Source: Paractinoplanes bogorensis
GTDB lineage: Bacteria > Actinomycetota > Actinomycetes > Mycobacteriales > Micromonosporaceae
DNA length: 64,000 bases
Reading direction: 5' to 3'
Assembly: GCF_018829635.1 (NCBI RefSeq)
Contig: NZ_JAHKKG010000008.1
Span: forward strand, 372,001-436,000
The notes beneath the pieces were generated by a model. That model did no database searches. It was given only the letters and a program-made list of their open reading frames with translations, and was not told where the DNA came from. This document shows positions 52,401 through 60,928 of the stretch, one piece after another. Position 1 is the stretch's first letter. Every line of letters begins with the position of its first letter. Both the position numbers and the translations under genes were made by a program.

Positions 52401-55125
52401 CGCCGTGCCGAGGGAGCCACTGAGCCTGGCCACCGCGACCGTCGCCGACTTCGCCGGCGTGATCGGCGGGCTGCCGCCGGCCGGCGCGGACGAGCCGGGG
52501 CCGCCGGCCGGGGTCGCCTCCTGGGTCCGGGTCTTCGGCCACCATCTCGAGGCGCGACCGCACGACCGCCCGGATCGGCTGGAGCGCGCTTGGACGATCG
52601 TCGGGGAAGCGGTCACCCACCCGCACGCCGACCGGCTGCGCGCGGCCTTCCGGCCCGTGCCCGGCGCGGCTCCGGCCCGCCTCCTGGCCCTGCCACCCGG
52701 GTTGGACCCGGTGCCGGCCGAGATCGTAGCCGAGGCTCTGCGGTCGTGCGACGCCGACGGACGGCCGCTGGTCGTGGTGCACAGCCGCGGGATCGGCGCC
52801 GCGGTCGGCCGCAGTCTCGTGGCGGAACGTCCCGAGATCCCCGTTCTCGTCGTCGACGTGCCCGCCGGCGCCGCCGGGATCGACCTGGCCGCGGCGGAAG
52901 CCCACCGGCACTGGGACGGGTACGCCGAGGTGATCTTCGACGCCGGTGGCGGCCGCACCGAGCCGGTCGTCCGGCCGCTGGTGGCTGCGGCGCACGAAGA
53001 CACCGTCCGGATGCTCGCCACGGATCACGTGTGCCTGGTCACCGGTGGCGCCAAGGGCATCGGCGCCGAGTGCGCGGTCGCCCTGGCCGAGGCGACCGGC
53101 GCGACCATGGTGCTGCTCGGACGCAGCCCGGCCGACGATGCCGACGTGCGCTCGACGCTCAACCGCATCCCGAAGGCGATCTATCGTCAGGTCGACGTGA
53201 CCGATCGGGACGCCGTCGCGGACACTCTCGCGGAGGTACGGTCCGAGGCCGGACCGATCCGCATGCTGCTGCACGCGGCCGGGACCAACGAGCCGGGCGC
53301 CCTGCGGGACCTGACCGCCGACCGGATCCGACGCACCCTGGCCGCCAAGACCGACGGGTGGGAGAACCTGCTCGACGCGCTGGACCGCTCGGAGTTGCGC
53401 TGCGCGGTGACGTTCGGGTCGATCATCGGCACGATCGGGCTGCCGGGCGAGGCGGACTACGCGATCGCCAACGAGTGGCTGGCCCGTCGGTGCGCCGAAC
53501 TCGCCGCCACGGCACCCGCCACCCGCTGGCTCAACATCGAATGGTCCGCGTGGGCCGGAGTGGGCATGGGCGCCCGCCTCGGGGTGCTCGACACGCTCGC
53601 CCGGAAGGGACTCGGCCTCATCCCGGTGGACGCCGGTGCCGACATGCTCATGCGCCTGCTGGCCACCCCGGAGCTGCCGCCGACGGTGCTGGTGTGCGGC
53701 CGGCTCCCGGACACCCCGACCCTGCGGCGGCCCGCGGCCGACGTGGAGCCGCGACGCTTCCTGGAGACGCGTTCGGTCACCTTCCCGGGCATCGAGATCG
53801 TCGCGGACGCCACCGTCTCGCTCGGCGCCGATCCCTATCTGGACGACCATCGGCTCGACGGCCTGCCGGTACTGCCCGCCGTCCTGGGGCTCGAGGCCAT
53901 GGCACAGGCCGCCGCCGCGCTCGGCGCGACCACCGTCCCCGGCGTCTTCGACGATGTCCGGCTGGTCACGCCGATCACCGTGCCGGAGCGCGCGGACCGG
54001 GTTGTCCGCACCGCGGCGCTGGCCGGCGAGAACGGTGTCGACGTGGTGGTCCGCAGCGACGAGAGCAGCTTCGCCGTGGATCACTTCTCCGCCCGGCTCG
54101 ATGGACCGCCGTCCACCGTGCCCGCCGCAACCGGGGCCACACCCGGTGGGCCGCTGCTGCAGGGCCTGCCCCTGTACGGACCGCTGTTCTTCCACGGCGA
54201 GCGGTTCCGCCGGGTCGAGGGTTATGCCGCGCTGAGCCCGTACCGGTGCTCGGCCCGGGTCGTGGCGCGGGACGGCCGCTGGTTCGGTGGCTTCCAGCCG
54301 CAGCGCCTCGAGCTCGGGGATCCGGCCGCCCGGGACGCCGTCCTGCACCTGCTGCAGGCGTGTGTCCCGGATCGGCGCGTGCTACCGGTGGGCGTACGCC
54401 GCCTGGTCGTGCACCGGCGGCCCGCCGGGCTGCTCTCCGTCGACGCCCGGCAGCGGACCGAGGACGGCGACGACTTCGTGTTCGATCTAGTGGTCCGCGA
54501 CGACGACGGGGCGCCGGTCGAGGAATGGCACGGCCTCGCGCTCCGGGCGGTCGGGCCGCTGCCGTACGGCCGGCTGCCGATCGGGGCGATCGGGGCGCAC
54601 CTGACCCGGTCGCTGCGCCGCTGGCACCCGGGGACGTCCCTGAATCTGGCGGTGGCGGCCGGTGCACGGTCGGACCGTCAGCGGGCGGTCGAGGTCGCGA
54701 CCTGGCTCGGCGGCCGTCCGGTGACCCGCGCCGCGGACGGCCGTCTGGTCAGCCCGGGCGGCGGAGTCAGCGCGAGTCACCTGTCGGGACGGCTGCTGGT
54801 CGCCACCGGAGCTCCGGGCACGGCGGTCGACTGGGAATCCGCCGGCCAGCCGCCCGCGTTGCCGCCGGCGACGGCCGCGGTGGCTGCCGCGCTCGCCAGG
54901 CTGACCGCAGAGGACGAGGCCCGGTCGGCGACCCGCGCGTGGACCTGCCGGGAGGTCCTGTCCAAGCAGGGGTGGCCCGGCACCGCACCGCTCGTCGTCG
55001 AGGCTCGTGGACCGGATGGCTGGGTGCTGCTGCGCAGCGGCGCCTCCACGTTGTGCAGCACGGTGGTGGACACGCTCGAGGGACCGGTCGCGGTCGCCGT
55101 CGGAACAGGTGATCTCGATGCCTGA
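49471..55125 (+). CDS. pksE: Iterative enediyne polyketide synthase (PksE)
   Basis: 1884 aa, normal for PksE. Domains in order: KS with active Cys217 (TVDAACASS), His350 (EGHGTGT) and His387 (NIGHTKAA); AT with GHSLGE around Ser657; a single ACP with LHLTSLRVGQL, Ser961; KR with TGGAKGIG at 1191-1198 and Tyr1330 (YAIAN); DH with DDHRLDG, His1460; and a C-terminal phosphopantetheinyl transferase with WTCREVLSK at 1824-1832 to self-activate the ACP. It makes the linear polyene precursor of an enediyne core. All catalytic residues seen are intact. The start overlaps the unbU stop and tebC overlaps its end. Confidence 0.96.
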   Translation: MSATTTGNPVDGIVIVGLACRFPDADDPGQLWRSVLSRRRSFRPLPPRRLPLHDYGGEGVDQTYLTRAAVLEGWQFDRAAFRISRESFRAADPAHWLALEVSAAALRDAGLPHGEGTDRDRVGVVLGNSLTGEFSRASTVRMRWPYIRRMVAAALDAADVATADRSAVLDDLEQRVKSPFAVPTDESLAGALANTIAGRVCNYFDFHGTGYTVDAACASSLVAVATAADAIVSGQLDVALAGGVDLSLDPLELVGFSRVGALARGEMRVYDADPTGFLPGEGCGIVVLCRSSFAAAHGLRVYARLAGWATSSDGSGGLTRPEASGQRLALARAYRRAGIDPGQVELIEGHGTGTAVGDATELRTLLDVRGDTPTRAALGTIKANIGHTKAAAGVAGLIKVALAVHRQVVPPTTGVARSHPLVAAPGASVELLDDARPWRTDDRYAAVNAMGFGGINAHVVLAGATPTTRRALSRLEQQLTTRHPDYEVVVCAAPNLDELDQELAVLRTAAATLSGAELTDLAAAQAARTHSGLPFRFAVAVRSAEELTSVLEEARRRIDAGDRNILDPDRRLFLCSGPALRISLLLSGQAAPVRAGGGALAPLLGELPGAYADRLPDSAGDPPDTAVAQPAILRASLAGLRWLDALGVHATAATGHSLGELAALVWAGALTEEDAYTLVKDRARAMASAGQAPSAMAGLGAGFDTATGLIAGTGAVVAADNAPDQVVVSGYREQVDAVLAAARTHGIAGHRLPVSAGFHSPVMAPAREPLRAAARRVTWRRPQRPLVSTVTGDWWNGSEPVDVLVRQLTEPVRFREALQRLPGDLLIEVGPGSILSRLAGRPAVSLDVGAESAVGVATATAALFAAGACDDVQAYFGRRATRSFDPAAPRRFLANPCETDVSEPAATALDGAGDRAAPTVPTVTSADPLEATIGLVADVVGLDRAAVTPGSRLLADLHLTSLRVGQLANQVAGALGRAVPREPLSLATATVADFAGVIGGLPPAGADEPGPPAGVASWVRVFGHHLEARPHDRPDRLERAWTIVGEAVTHPHADRLRAAFRPVPGAAPARLLALPPGLDPVPAEIVAEALRSCDADGRPLVVVHSRGIGAAVGRSLVAERPEIPVLVVDVPAGAAGIDLAAAEAHRHWDGYAEVIFDAGGGRTEPVVRPLVAAAHEDTVRMLATDHVCLVTGGAKGIGAECAVALAEATGATMVLLGRSPADDADVRSTLNRIPKAIYRQVDVTDRDAVADTLAEVRSEAGPIRMLLHAAGTNEPGALRDLTADRIRRTLAAKTDGWENLLDALDRSELRCAVTFGSIIGTIGLPGEADYAIANEWLARRCAELAATAPATRWLNIEWSAWAGVGMGARLGVLDTLARKGLGLIPVDAGADMLMRLLATPELPPTVLVCGRLPDTPTLRRPAADVEPRRFLETRSVTFPGIEIVADATVSLGADPYLDDHRLDGLPVLPAVLGLEAMAQAAAALGATTVPGVFDDVRLVTPITVPERADRVVRTAALAGENGVDVVVRSDESSFAVDHFSARLDGPPSTVPAATGATPGGPLLQGLPLYGPLFFHGERFRRVEGYAALSPYRCSARVVARDGRWFGGFQPQRLELGDPAARDAVLHLLQACVPDRRVLPVGVRRLVVHRRPAGLLSVDARQRTEDGDDFVFDLVVRDDDGAPVEEWHGLALRAVGPLPYGRLPIGAIGAHLTRSLRRWHPGTSLNLAVAAGARSDRQRAVEVATWLGGRPVTRAADGRLVSPGGGVSASHLSGRLLVATGAPGTAVDWESAGQPPALPPATAAVAAALARLTAEDEARSATRAWTCREVLSKQGWPGTAPLVVEARGPDGWVLLRSGASTLCSTVVDTLEGPVAVAVGTGDLDA

Positions 55126-55564
55126 GCACTACGTGTACCGGCACCGCGTCACGTTCGACGAGACGAACCTCGTCGGCAACGTCTACTTCGCCCATTTCCT
55201 GCACTGGCAGGGCCACTGCCGCGAGTATTTCCTGGCCGACCACGCCCCAGCCGCGGTCGTGGCCCTGGCCGGCGACCTGGCGCTGGTCACCGTCGACTGC
55301 GCGGCCGACTTCTTCGCCGAGGCGCACGCGCTGGACCGGATCGAGCTGCGGATGTCGCTCGAGCGGATCGACGGCCACCGGATCGCCATGTCCTTCGACT
55401 ACCTGCGCACCGATCCCGGCCCGGCCGAGTTGCTGGCTCGCGGCCGGCAGACGGTGGCCTGCATGCGGCGGTCCGCGGCCGAACTGGAACCGGCTCCGAT
55501 CCCGGAGCAGCTCCGCCGCGCGCTCGACCTCTATGCCGCGGCCGCCGGCGGGTCACGCTCGTGA
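55118..55564 (+). CDS. tebC: Enediyne thioesterase E10/TebC (hot-dog fold)
   Basis: 148 aa. The hot-dog signature NVYFAHFLHWQGHCREYFLA is the hallmark of CalE7/SgcE10-type enzymes, which release the polyene from PksE. The ATG at 55118 lies inside the last codons of pksE (8-bp overlap) and its stop overlaps the next start (GTGA), so expression is tied to pksE. It completes the five-gene cassette. Confidence 0.94.
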   Translation: MPEHYVYRHRVTFDETNLVGNVYFAHFLHWQGHCREYFLADHAPAAVVALAGDLALVTVDCAADFFAEAHALDRIELRMSLERIDGHRIAMSFDYLRTDPGPAELLARGRQTVACMRRSAAELEPAPIPEQLRRALDLYAAAAGGSRS

Positions 55565-56169
55565 GCGCGGCCATCCTCGGTGGCGGACGCATGGCCCTGG
55601 CCCTGCACACTGCCCTGCTCCGGACGGGAGCGGCGGCGCGGCTGGTCGACCCGCGCCGGCCGGACGTGGCATCCCTGCGGCGGACGCCGGTCGTGCTGCT
55701 GGCGGTGCCGTTCGGCGCCGCCCTCGACCTGGCCCGAGGGCCGCTGGCCGGGTGCGCCGACGGCCGGATCCTCGTCGATGTGACCAACCCGGCCGGGCGG
55801 GCGGCCGGGCCGGTCACGCCCGGTGCGTCCGGGGGTGAGCAACTGGCGGCCACGGCGCCGGGGTGGCGGGTCGTCAAGGCCCTCAACACCGTCTCGGCCC
55901 GCATGCTGCAGGTGCGGGAGGCCGCCGCGCTGCCCGTGTCCGTGCCGATGGCCGGCGACGACGCCGCGGCCAAGGCGCGGGTAGGCGAGCTCGTCCGGGA
56001 TCTGGGGCTCGACCCGGTCGACGCGGGCGGTATCGCCGCGAGCCGCGAGATCGAGGCGCTGGCGGTCCTGCTCATGCGGATCAGCGACCGGCACGGCCTG
56101 CACGGCGAGATCGGCTTCCACCTCCGGCCGCCGGCCGGACAGCGCCACCTGGACCGGAGCGCGTCATGA
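55561..56169 (+). CDS. F420-dependent/NADP oxidoreductase-like protein
   Basis: 202 aa with a Rossmann fold of the coenzyme-F420-dependent NADP-oxidoreductase family: AAILGGGRMALALHTALLRT, VVLLAVPFGAALDLARGPLA, VDVTNPAGRAAG and WRVVKALNTVSARML. GTG 55561 overlaps the tebC stop, so it belongs to the enediyne operon. It is the only redox-type gene attached to the cassette. It might reduce F420 or a biosynthetic intermediate; neither is shown. It is convergent with the HxlR gene (6-bp overlap). Confidence 0.85.
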   Translation: MSAAILGGGRMALALHTALLRTGAAARLVDPRRPDVASLRRTPVVLLAVPFGAALDLARGPLAGCADGRILVDVTNPAGRAAGPVTPGASGGEQLAATAPGWRVVKALNTVSARMLQVREAAALPVSVPMAGDDAAAKARVGELVRDLGLDPVDAGGIAASREIEALAVLLMRISDRHGLHGEIGFHLRPPAGQRHLDRSAS

Positions 56170-56904
56170 CCGTCTGTCCGGGCCCACGCCCTGGTACTCC
56201 GGGGCAACGGCGCGGGCGGGAGCGGACCGGCCGTCGGGGCGGGCCGCCGTCAGTCCCAGGGTGCGCAGGCAACGGGTCACCGCGGCGACCGGACCGGTCG
56301 TGGTGACCCGGCCGCCCAGCAACGCCTCGACCGGGTCGAGGTGGCCGGTGCCGATGTCCATGAAGGTGGCCGCGTCGGTCCGTACCGTCAGAACCGGATC
56401 GCTCGCCGCTCCCGGCTGCACCCGGACGCTGTCTCCGGCGACGACCACCGAGAAGACCTCGTCGTCGACCGTGAACTCGTAGGTCTCGTCGATGCCCTCG
56501 GTGCGGGCCCCGATGGTCATCGCCTCGATGGCCAGCACCGCCCAGGACGCCCGGGCCACCGGGTGGGACGGGCCCGGCTGCTGCCCGGCCAGGTCGAGGC
56601 CGAACCGGGCCATCGAGACGACCGCGCCGCGCAACGCGGCGCCCCGCTCGGTCAGGGCGTAGCCGGCGGTGCGCCGGTCCGGGTCGAGACGCGTGACCAG
56701 GCCGGCCTCCTCGAGACCGCGGAGCCGCTCGGCCAGGAGGTTGGTGCCGATGCCGGGCAGCGCGTCGAGCAGTTCACGATAGCGCCGCGGGCGGACCAGA
56801 AGTTCACGAACGACCAGCAGTGTCCATCGCTCACCGATCACGTCGAGCGCGATCGCGAGCCCGCATTGCTGCTCGTAGCTTCGTTTCTCTCGCGAACCGG
56901 ACAC
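56164..56904 (-). CDS. HxlR-family regulator with C-terminal SCP2-like domain
   Basis: 246 aa. The winged helix has CGLAIALDVIGERWTLLVVR, RRYRELLDALPGIGTNLLAE and RLRGLEEAGLVTRL, the HxlR pattern. The C-terminal 100 residues look like an SCP2 sterol-carrier domain (YEFTVDDEVFSVVVAGDSVR, DAATFMDIGTGHLDPVEALL), often fused to HxlR regulators and able to bind lipophilic ligands. A hydrophobic polyene as effector would fit the neighbouring enediyne cassette but is a guess. It lies behind a terminator following the M6 gene. Confidence 0.88.
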   Translation of the reverse strand: MSGSREKRSYEQQCGLAIALDVIGERWTLLVVRELLVRPRRYRELLDALPGIGTNLLAERLRGLEEAGLVTRLDPDRRTAGYALTERGAALRGAVVSMARFGLDLAGQQPGPSHPVARASWAVLAIEAMTIGARTEGIDETYEFTVDDEVFSVVVAGDSVRVQPGAASDPVLTVRTDAATFMDIGTGHLDPVEALLGGRVTTTGPVAAVTRCLRTLGLTAARPDGRSAPARAVAPEYQGVGPDRRS

Positions 56905-56948
56905 CGTGCCGCCCCTGCTGTCGATCCTTGTCTGCTATCTACTACTGA

Positions 56949-56998
56949 AGCACGCGCCGGCGCGTGGCCGCCAGAGGGGCCGCCCGCCGGCGCGTGCT
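56949..56998 (-). terminator. Hairpin terminator behind the M6 peptidase gene
   Basis: AGCACGCGCCGGCG (56949-56962) pairs perfectly with CGCCGGCGCGTGCT (56985-56998) around a 22-nt loop, 7 bp behind the M6 stop codon. There is no U-tract, as is usual for actinobacterial hairpin terminators. It separates the M28-M6 pair from the HxlR gene. Confidence 0.75.
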
Positions 56999-57004
56999 CC
57001 GGCC

Positions 57005-59380
57005 TCACTCCGCGGGCGCGTAGGAGACAGACACGCGGACGTGCTGGGCGTCCTGCTCCCGCACCGCGATCCGGGTGCCGCTGGCCGCCGTGGTGACCCC
57101 GGCGTACGGCTGCTCCGGCAGGCAGAACTGCTGCTTGTCGTCGAACTCGGGCACACCCGGGTGGGACGGCACGGTCAGCTGCACGTTGTTCTCGTGCAGC
57201 CGGAACGCGGTCGTGCGGGCTGCCGAGAACGGCGCGTCGTAGACCTGGATCGTCGGCCGCCACCGCCCCCCGCTGGGCGACCGGAGGACGCCCGGAGTCG
57301 CGTCCACGGTCAGAATCTGACCCTGACAGGGATGCTGCGAGACCGTGTTGTCGGTCAACGAGGTGTCCCACTGCTGCACAAGCAGGCCCTCCTGATAGGG
57401 GAAGTGCTCGACGAACTGCCGCCGGGTCCGCAGGAAGCCGTAGTTGTACGGTCCGGTCCGCAGAGACTCGTCGTAGCCGGCGTACGTCCGGTATTCCGCC
57501 AGGTAGTACTGCGGATAGTAGGCGTCCTCGACTCCGGTCGAGGCGCGGAACCCGGTCGCGATCCAGCCTCCCGAACCGGACTCGGCCCCGTCGGTGAACA
57601 GCACGGTGTCACCCGAGGTGGCCCGGAACTGATCGAACAGGATGCCGAGCGAGGTCACCGAGTCGTCGGTGTCGTACCGGATCCGTAGCTGGAGCTGTTT
57701 GCCGGCGAAGGCGCTCAGGTCGAAGGTGGCGTCCTTCCACCCGTTCGACTTTCCGGTGATCACGTCGCCCAGAGCCGGCTGGGTGACCGACCCGGCCAGG
57801 GTGTGCCAGGCCTGCCCGTCGTTGACCTCGACGCGGGCGGTGTCGTAGCGCTGCTCGAGGTCGTACCAGACCTTCGCGGTGAGCTTCGCCGGTGCGCCGG
57901 CCGGCAGGGTCAGGAACCGGATCAGGCTGGTGTGCAGGCCGTCGCCGCGCCCGCTCCACCAGGCGCGGGTGCCCTCGGGCGGTGCGCCGAGTTGATAGAC
58001 GACGCGTTTCTCCGGCAGCACCACGGCGAGCGCCTGCGCGCCGGAGCCCGGGCCTGCGGCCGGGCGCAGGGTGAAGTCTCCGTCCTCGCCGAAGTAGGAG
58101 ACGTCGTAGTCGAGCCAGCCCAGCTGCAGCTTGTCCCATGCGGAGAGCGGACCCGGCCGGTTGCCGAGCGTGCTTCCGCCCCGGCCCAGATACTCCCCGG
58201 CCGACATCAACGTCCAGAAACCGGCGTTGGCGTCGGCGCCGTACGGGTCGTACTCGTCCGGCAGACCGAGGTCGTGCGCGTACTCGTGGGTGAAGACGCC
58301 GAGCGGTGCGTTCTCGGCCTGCATCGTGTAGTCGCCGACCCAGAACCCGGTATCGCCGATCTGCACGCCGCCGTACCGGCTGGTCTCCGGTCCGGTGACG
58401 CCGATGTCGTCCTGATTGACGTACCACCGGTGCGACCAGATCGCGTCCTCGCCGTAGAGCGCGGACATGCTGGCCTGGTCGGGGCCGGCGTGGACGACCT
58501 GGAAGTGGTCGAGGTAGCCGTCCGGCTCGTTGAAGTCGCCGTCGTTGTCGGCGTCGTAGCGGTCCCAGACGTCGTACGCGGCCAGTTGCCGGCGGATGTC
58601 CTCGGAGCTGTGCCCCTGGGCCGCCTGGTCGGCGACCCACGCCGTGACCGCATCCTCCACCAGGGTCCATGTGTTGGTGCAGATGTGTCCGGCGCACGGA
58701 TACCCGTCGCTTCGTCCGTAGCGGGCCCCGTTGTACGGCACCCGCACCCAGTCGGAGACCGTGCCGTCGATCGAGTACCGGCCGGAGCTCTGGTCGGTGA
58801 AGTACCCGGCCACCGACTCGGTGCCGGCGCCGAAGTACAGATTCTCGAAGTAGGACCGGTTGAAGTCGGCGGTCCAGGTGGTGGTGTTGTCGACCAGGCG
58901 ATTCGGTGCGGGAATGGTGTTGGCGGCCGGACCGGCGAAACGCTGCGGCCCGTCGGTGAGGATCGAGGTGTCCTGGTCGGGGTAGTCGGGATGCCGCTGG
59001 TCGCCGAAGTCGGCCAGGATCACGAAGACCTTGTCGGTGGTCGTGCGGGCCAGCTCGGCGTGGGTGGACGAGCCGGCCTCGGCGCCCGCCACCCGGGCCC
59101 GGTCGCGGGCCGCGGCCGGGGCGAGGTCCACCACCTTCGACTGCTTGCCGTCGGCGCGCACCTTGGTCTTGCGGGCCAGCACCTGCTTCAGCGCCTCCTG
59201 ACGCAGGCTCTGGCGCCGCCGCTCGAGCGGGGAGATCTGATTGTCGTCCACCTTGGACCCGGCCGCGGCCGGCGTCGCCGGGGACGGGGCCCGGCGCACG
59301 GCTGCGTTCGCGTTGGCCGGCAACGTGGCCAGCAGCAGCACGCTCACGGCACCGGCGGCGAGGATTCGGCGTGGTGTCAT
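57005..59380 (-). CDS. Secreted M6-family metalloprotease (immune inhibitor A-like)
   Basis: 791 aa. A Sec signal (ILAAGAVSVLLLATLPANAN) is followed by a propeptide-like region rich in Arg/Lys, and the peptidase domain starts near VFVILADFGDQRHPDYPDQ. The zinc site HEYAHDLGLPDE has HExxH at about residues 365-369 with the extra aspartate typical of M6. Segments such as YDADNDGDFNEPDGYLDHF precede it. A C-terminal beta-sandwich region follows. The ATG overlaps the M28 stop (ATGA), with GGGAG 6 nt upstream. It likely digests extracellular proteins together with the aminopeptidase. Confidence 0.93.
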   Translation of the reverse strand: MTPRRILAAGAVSVLLLATLPANANAAVRRAPSPATPAAAGSKVDDNQISPLERRRQSLRQEALKQVLARKTKVRADGKQSKVVDLAPAAARDRARVAGAEAGSSTHAELARTTTDKVFVILADFGDQRHPDYPDQDTSILTDGPQRFAGPAANTIPAPNRLVDNTTTWTADFNRSYFENLYFGAGTESVAGYFTDQSSGRYSIDGTVSDWVRVPYNGARYGRSDGYPCAGHICTNTWTLVEDAVTAWVADQAAQGHSSEDIRRQLAAYDVWDRYDADNDGDFNEPDGYLDHFQVVHAGPDQASMSALYGEDAIWSHRWYVNQDDIGVTGPETSRYGGVQIGDTGFWVGDYTMQAENAPLGVFTHEYAHDLGLPDEYDPYGADANAGFWTLMSAGEYLGRGGSTLGNRPGPLSAWDKLQLGWLDYDVSYFGEDGDFTLRPAAGPGSGAQALAVVLPEKRVVYQLGAPPEGTRAWWSGRGDGLHTSLIRFLTLPAGAPAKLTAKVWYDLEQRYDTARVEVNDGQAWHTLAGSVTQPALGDVITGKSNGWKDATFDLSAFAGKQLQLRIRYDTDDSVTSLGILFDQFRATSGDTVLFTDGAESGSGGWIATGFRASTGVEDAYYPQYYLAEYRTYAGYDESLRTGPYNYGFLRTRRQFVEHFPYQEGLLVQQWDTSLTDNTVSQHPCQGQILTVDATPGVLRSPSGGRWRPTIQVYDAPFSAARTTAFRLHENNVQLTVPSHPGVPEFDDKQQFCLPEQPYAGVTTAASGTRIAVREQDAQHVRVSVSYAPAE

Positions 59381-60858
59381 CGCAGGCTCCCGGGGCCGGG
59401 CGTCCGGTGGGTGGCCGCGACCCGGGCCGGTGCGGGCGGGGGAGTGGCCGGAGCGACCTGCAGGGTGGCGATCGCGTGCGCCGCGGCGAGGACGTTCTGC
59501 CGCAGGACCGTACGGTTGAGGTTCTCCACCCGGTCACAGGCAGTGGCGTGGCAGGGATCGTACGGCCGGCCCGCGACACCGCCGAACAATTCCTGCTCGG
59601 CCGGGGTCTTGAGTTCCTCGGTGCCGGAGAACAGCCCGCTCGCCGGGATGCCGGCATCGGTGAAGGCCAGCCAGTCGGAACTGGCGAGCCCGCCGAGGTC
59701 GACCGGCTTCCAGGTGAGCCGCTGGGCCGTGAACCCGCCGATCAGGGCGGCTTCGAGGCGGTCCGAACCGGCCGGACCGGTGGCGCCGCCGCTGCCGTCC
59801 ACGTCGGCCGAGTCGAGGACCCCGCGGATGAAGTTGGGGGAGCCCAGCTTGGCCAGATCGAGGTAGCCCTTGATCCGGGCCAGCTCGTCGGACGGCAGCG
59901 AGGCCAGGTATTCGAAGGATCCGACCTGTCCCCACTCCTCGGCCGACCAGAACGCGAAGCGCAGCTTCTTCTTCAGCGGCGCCCGGGCGGCCAGGCGGGC
60001 GTACTCGAGAGCCGCCGCCACGCCCGTCGCGTCATCGTTGAGCCCGGGCGACTCCGGGATCGTGTCGAGATGGGCGCCGACCACCAGGACGTCGCCGGGA
60101 TCGCCGCGCGCGGTGTCCGCGGTGAGGTTGACGGTCTCGCGGCTCTCGATGATCTCCCGGGCCTCGAGTTCCACCCGGGCCGGCGGGTCGGCGGCGAGCT
60201 GCTCGCCGAGCTCTCCGGTGACCGCCGCGACCGGGATGAGACCGTCCGTGGGAGACGACATCGACCCGTAGATCTTGCCCGGTGCGTTGTTGTACATGAT
60301 CACTGCGGCGGCGCCGGCCGCGGCCGCCACCTGCTGCTTCACCGTGAACGTGCATCCGCCCCGCCGGAGCAGGACGATGCTGCCCGGGGCACCCAGGCCG
60401 GCGTAGTCCGACTCCTCGCATCCGGTCGTGGCGTCGACCGGCACCACCACGAGCGGCGCCTGGATGCCGCCGACCGGCGTCGAGGGCGTGTAGTTGATCA
60501 CCTGGATCTGCTGATCGGCGCCGTCCGGCAGGATCTTCAGCCGGGCGGCCAGGATCTCGGTGTAGTTGAACGTGAAGCGATGCTCCCGCACCTGGTAGCC
60601 GGCCGCGCCGAGCACCGACTTGACGTAGCCCGCGGCTCCGGCGAAACCGGCCGAGCCGGGCGTGCGGACCCCGCCGCCGGCGTCGGTGAGCTGCTGAATC
60701 CGCTGGAGATGTCCGAGCACCGAGGAGGCGGTGCGGGCGTCGGGGCGGAAGCCGGCATCTCCCGGTAGCGCTCCGGCCGCCGCGCCGCCCGGCGCGAGGG
60801 CGGCCAGCAGAATGATCGAACCGATGACGGCGGCCGAGCGGCGGCCTGACTGTCTCAT
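59377..60858 (-). CDS. Secreted M28-family aminopeptidase with PA domain
   Basis: 493 aa. The start MRQSGRRSA has AAGGGG in front; it is followed by a signal peptide (VIGSIILLAALAPGGAAAG). A protease-associated insert (GSIVLLRRGGCTFTVKQQVA) precedes the catalytic core. Zinc-site motifs are VVGAHLDTIPESPGLNDDAT and FWSAEEWGQVGS. It is the first gene of a coupled pair with the M6 protease, giving an endo- plus exopeptidase team for extracellular nutrition. Confidence 0.93.
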   Translation of the reverse strand: MRQSGRRSAAVIGSIILLAALAPGGAAAGALPGDAGFRPDARTASSVLGHLQRIQQLTDAGGGVRTPGSAGFAGAAGYVKSVLGAAGYQVREHRFTFNYTEILAARLKILPDGADQQIQVINYTPSTPVGGIQAPLVVVPVDATTGCEESDYAGLGAPGSIVLLRRGGCTFTVKQQVAAAAGAAAVIMYNNAPGKIYGSMSSPTDGLIPVAAVTGELGEQLAADPPARVELEAREIIESRETVNLTADTARGDPGDVLVVGAHLDTIPESPGLNDDATGVAAALEYARLAARAPLKKKLRFAFWSAEEWGQVGSFEYLASLPSDELARIKGYLDLAKLGSPNFIRGVLDSADVDGSGGATGPAGSDRLEAALIGGFTAQRLTWKPVDLGGLASSDWLAFTDAGIPASGLFSGTEELKTPAEQELFGGVAGRPYDPCHATACDRVENLNRTVLRQNVLAAAHAIATLQVAPATPPPAPARVAATHRTPGPGSLR

Positions 60859-60928
60859 GGATTTCCCCTTCCCCGGAACGCGGAACACCGGTGCGTGGCC
60901 AGGCCACGCACCGGCGACCGCGAACCCG

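Noticed and set aside
51393-55112. 1239-codon open frame inside pksE, same strand
   Set aside because: Arg-rich shadow frame. All polyketide-synthase motifs are in the other frame, which is continuous.
57803-59866. Long open frame on the plus strand opposite the M6 and M28 genes
   Set aside because: No recognisable protein features; both peptidases on the minus strand have signal peptides and zinc motifs.
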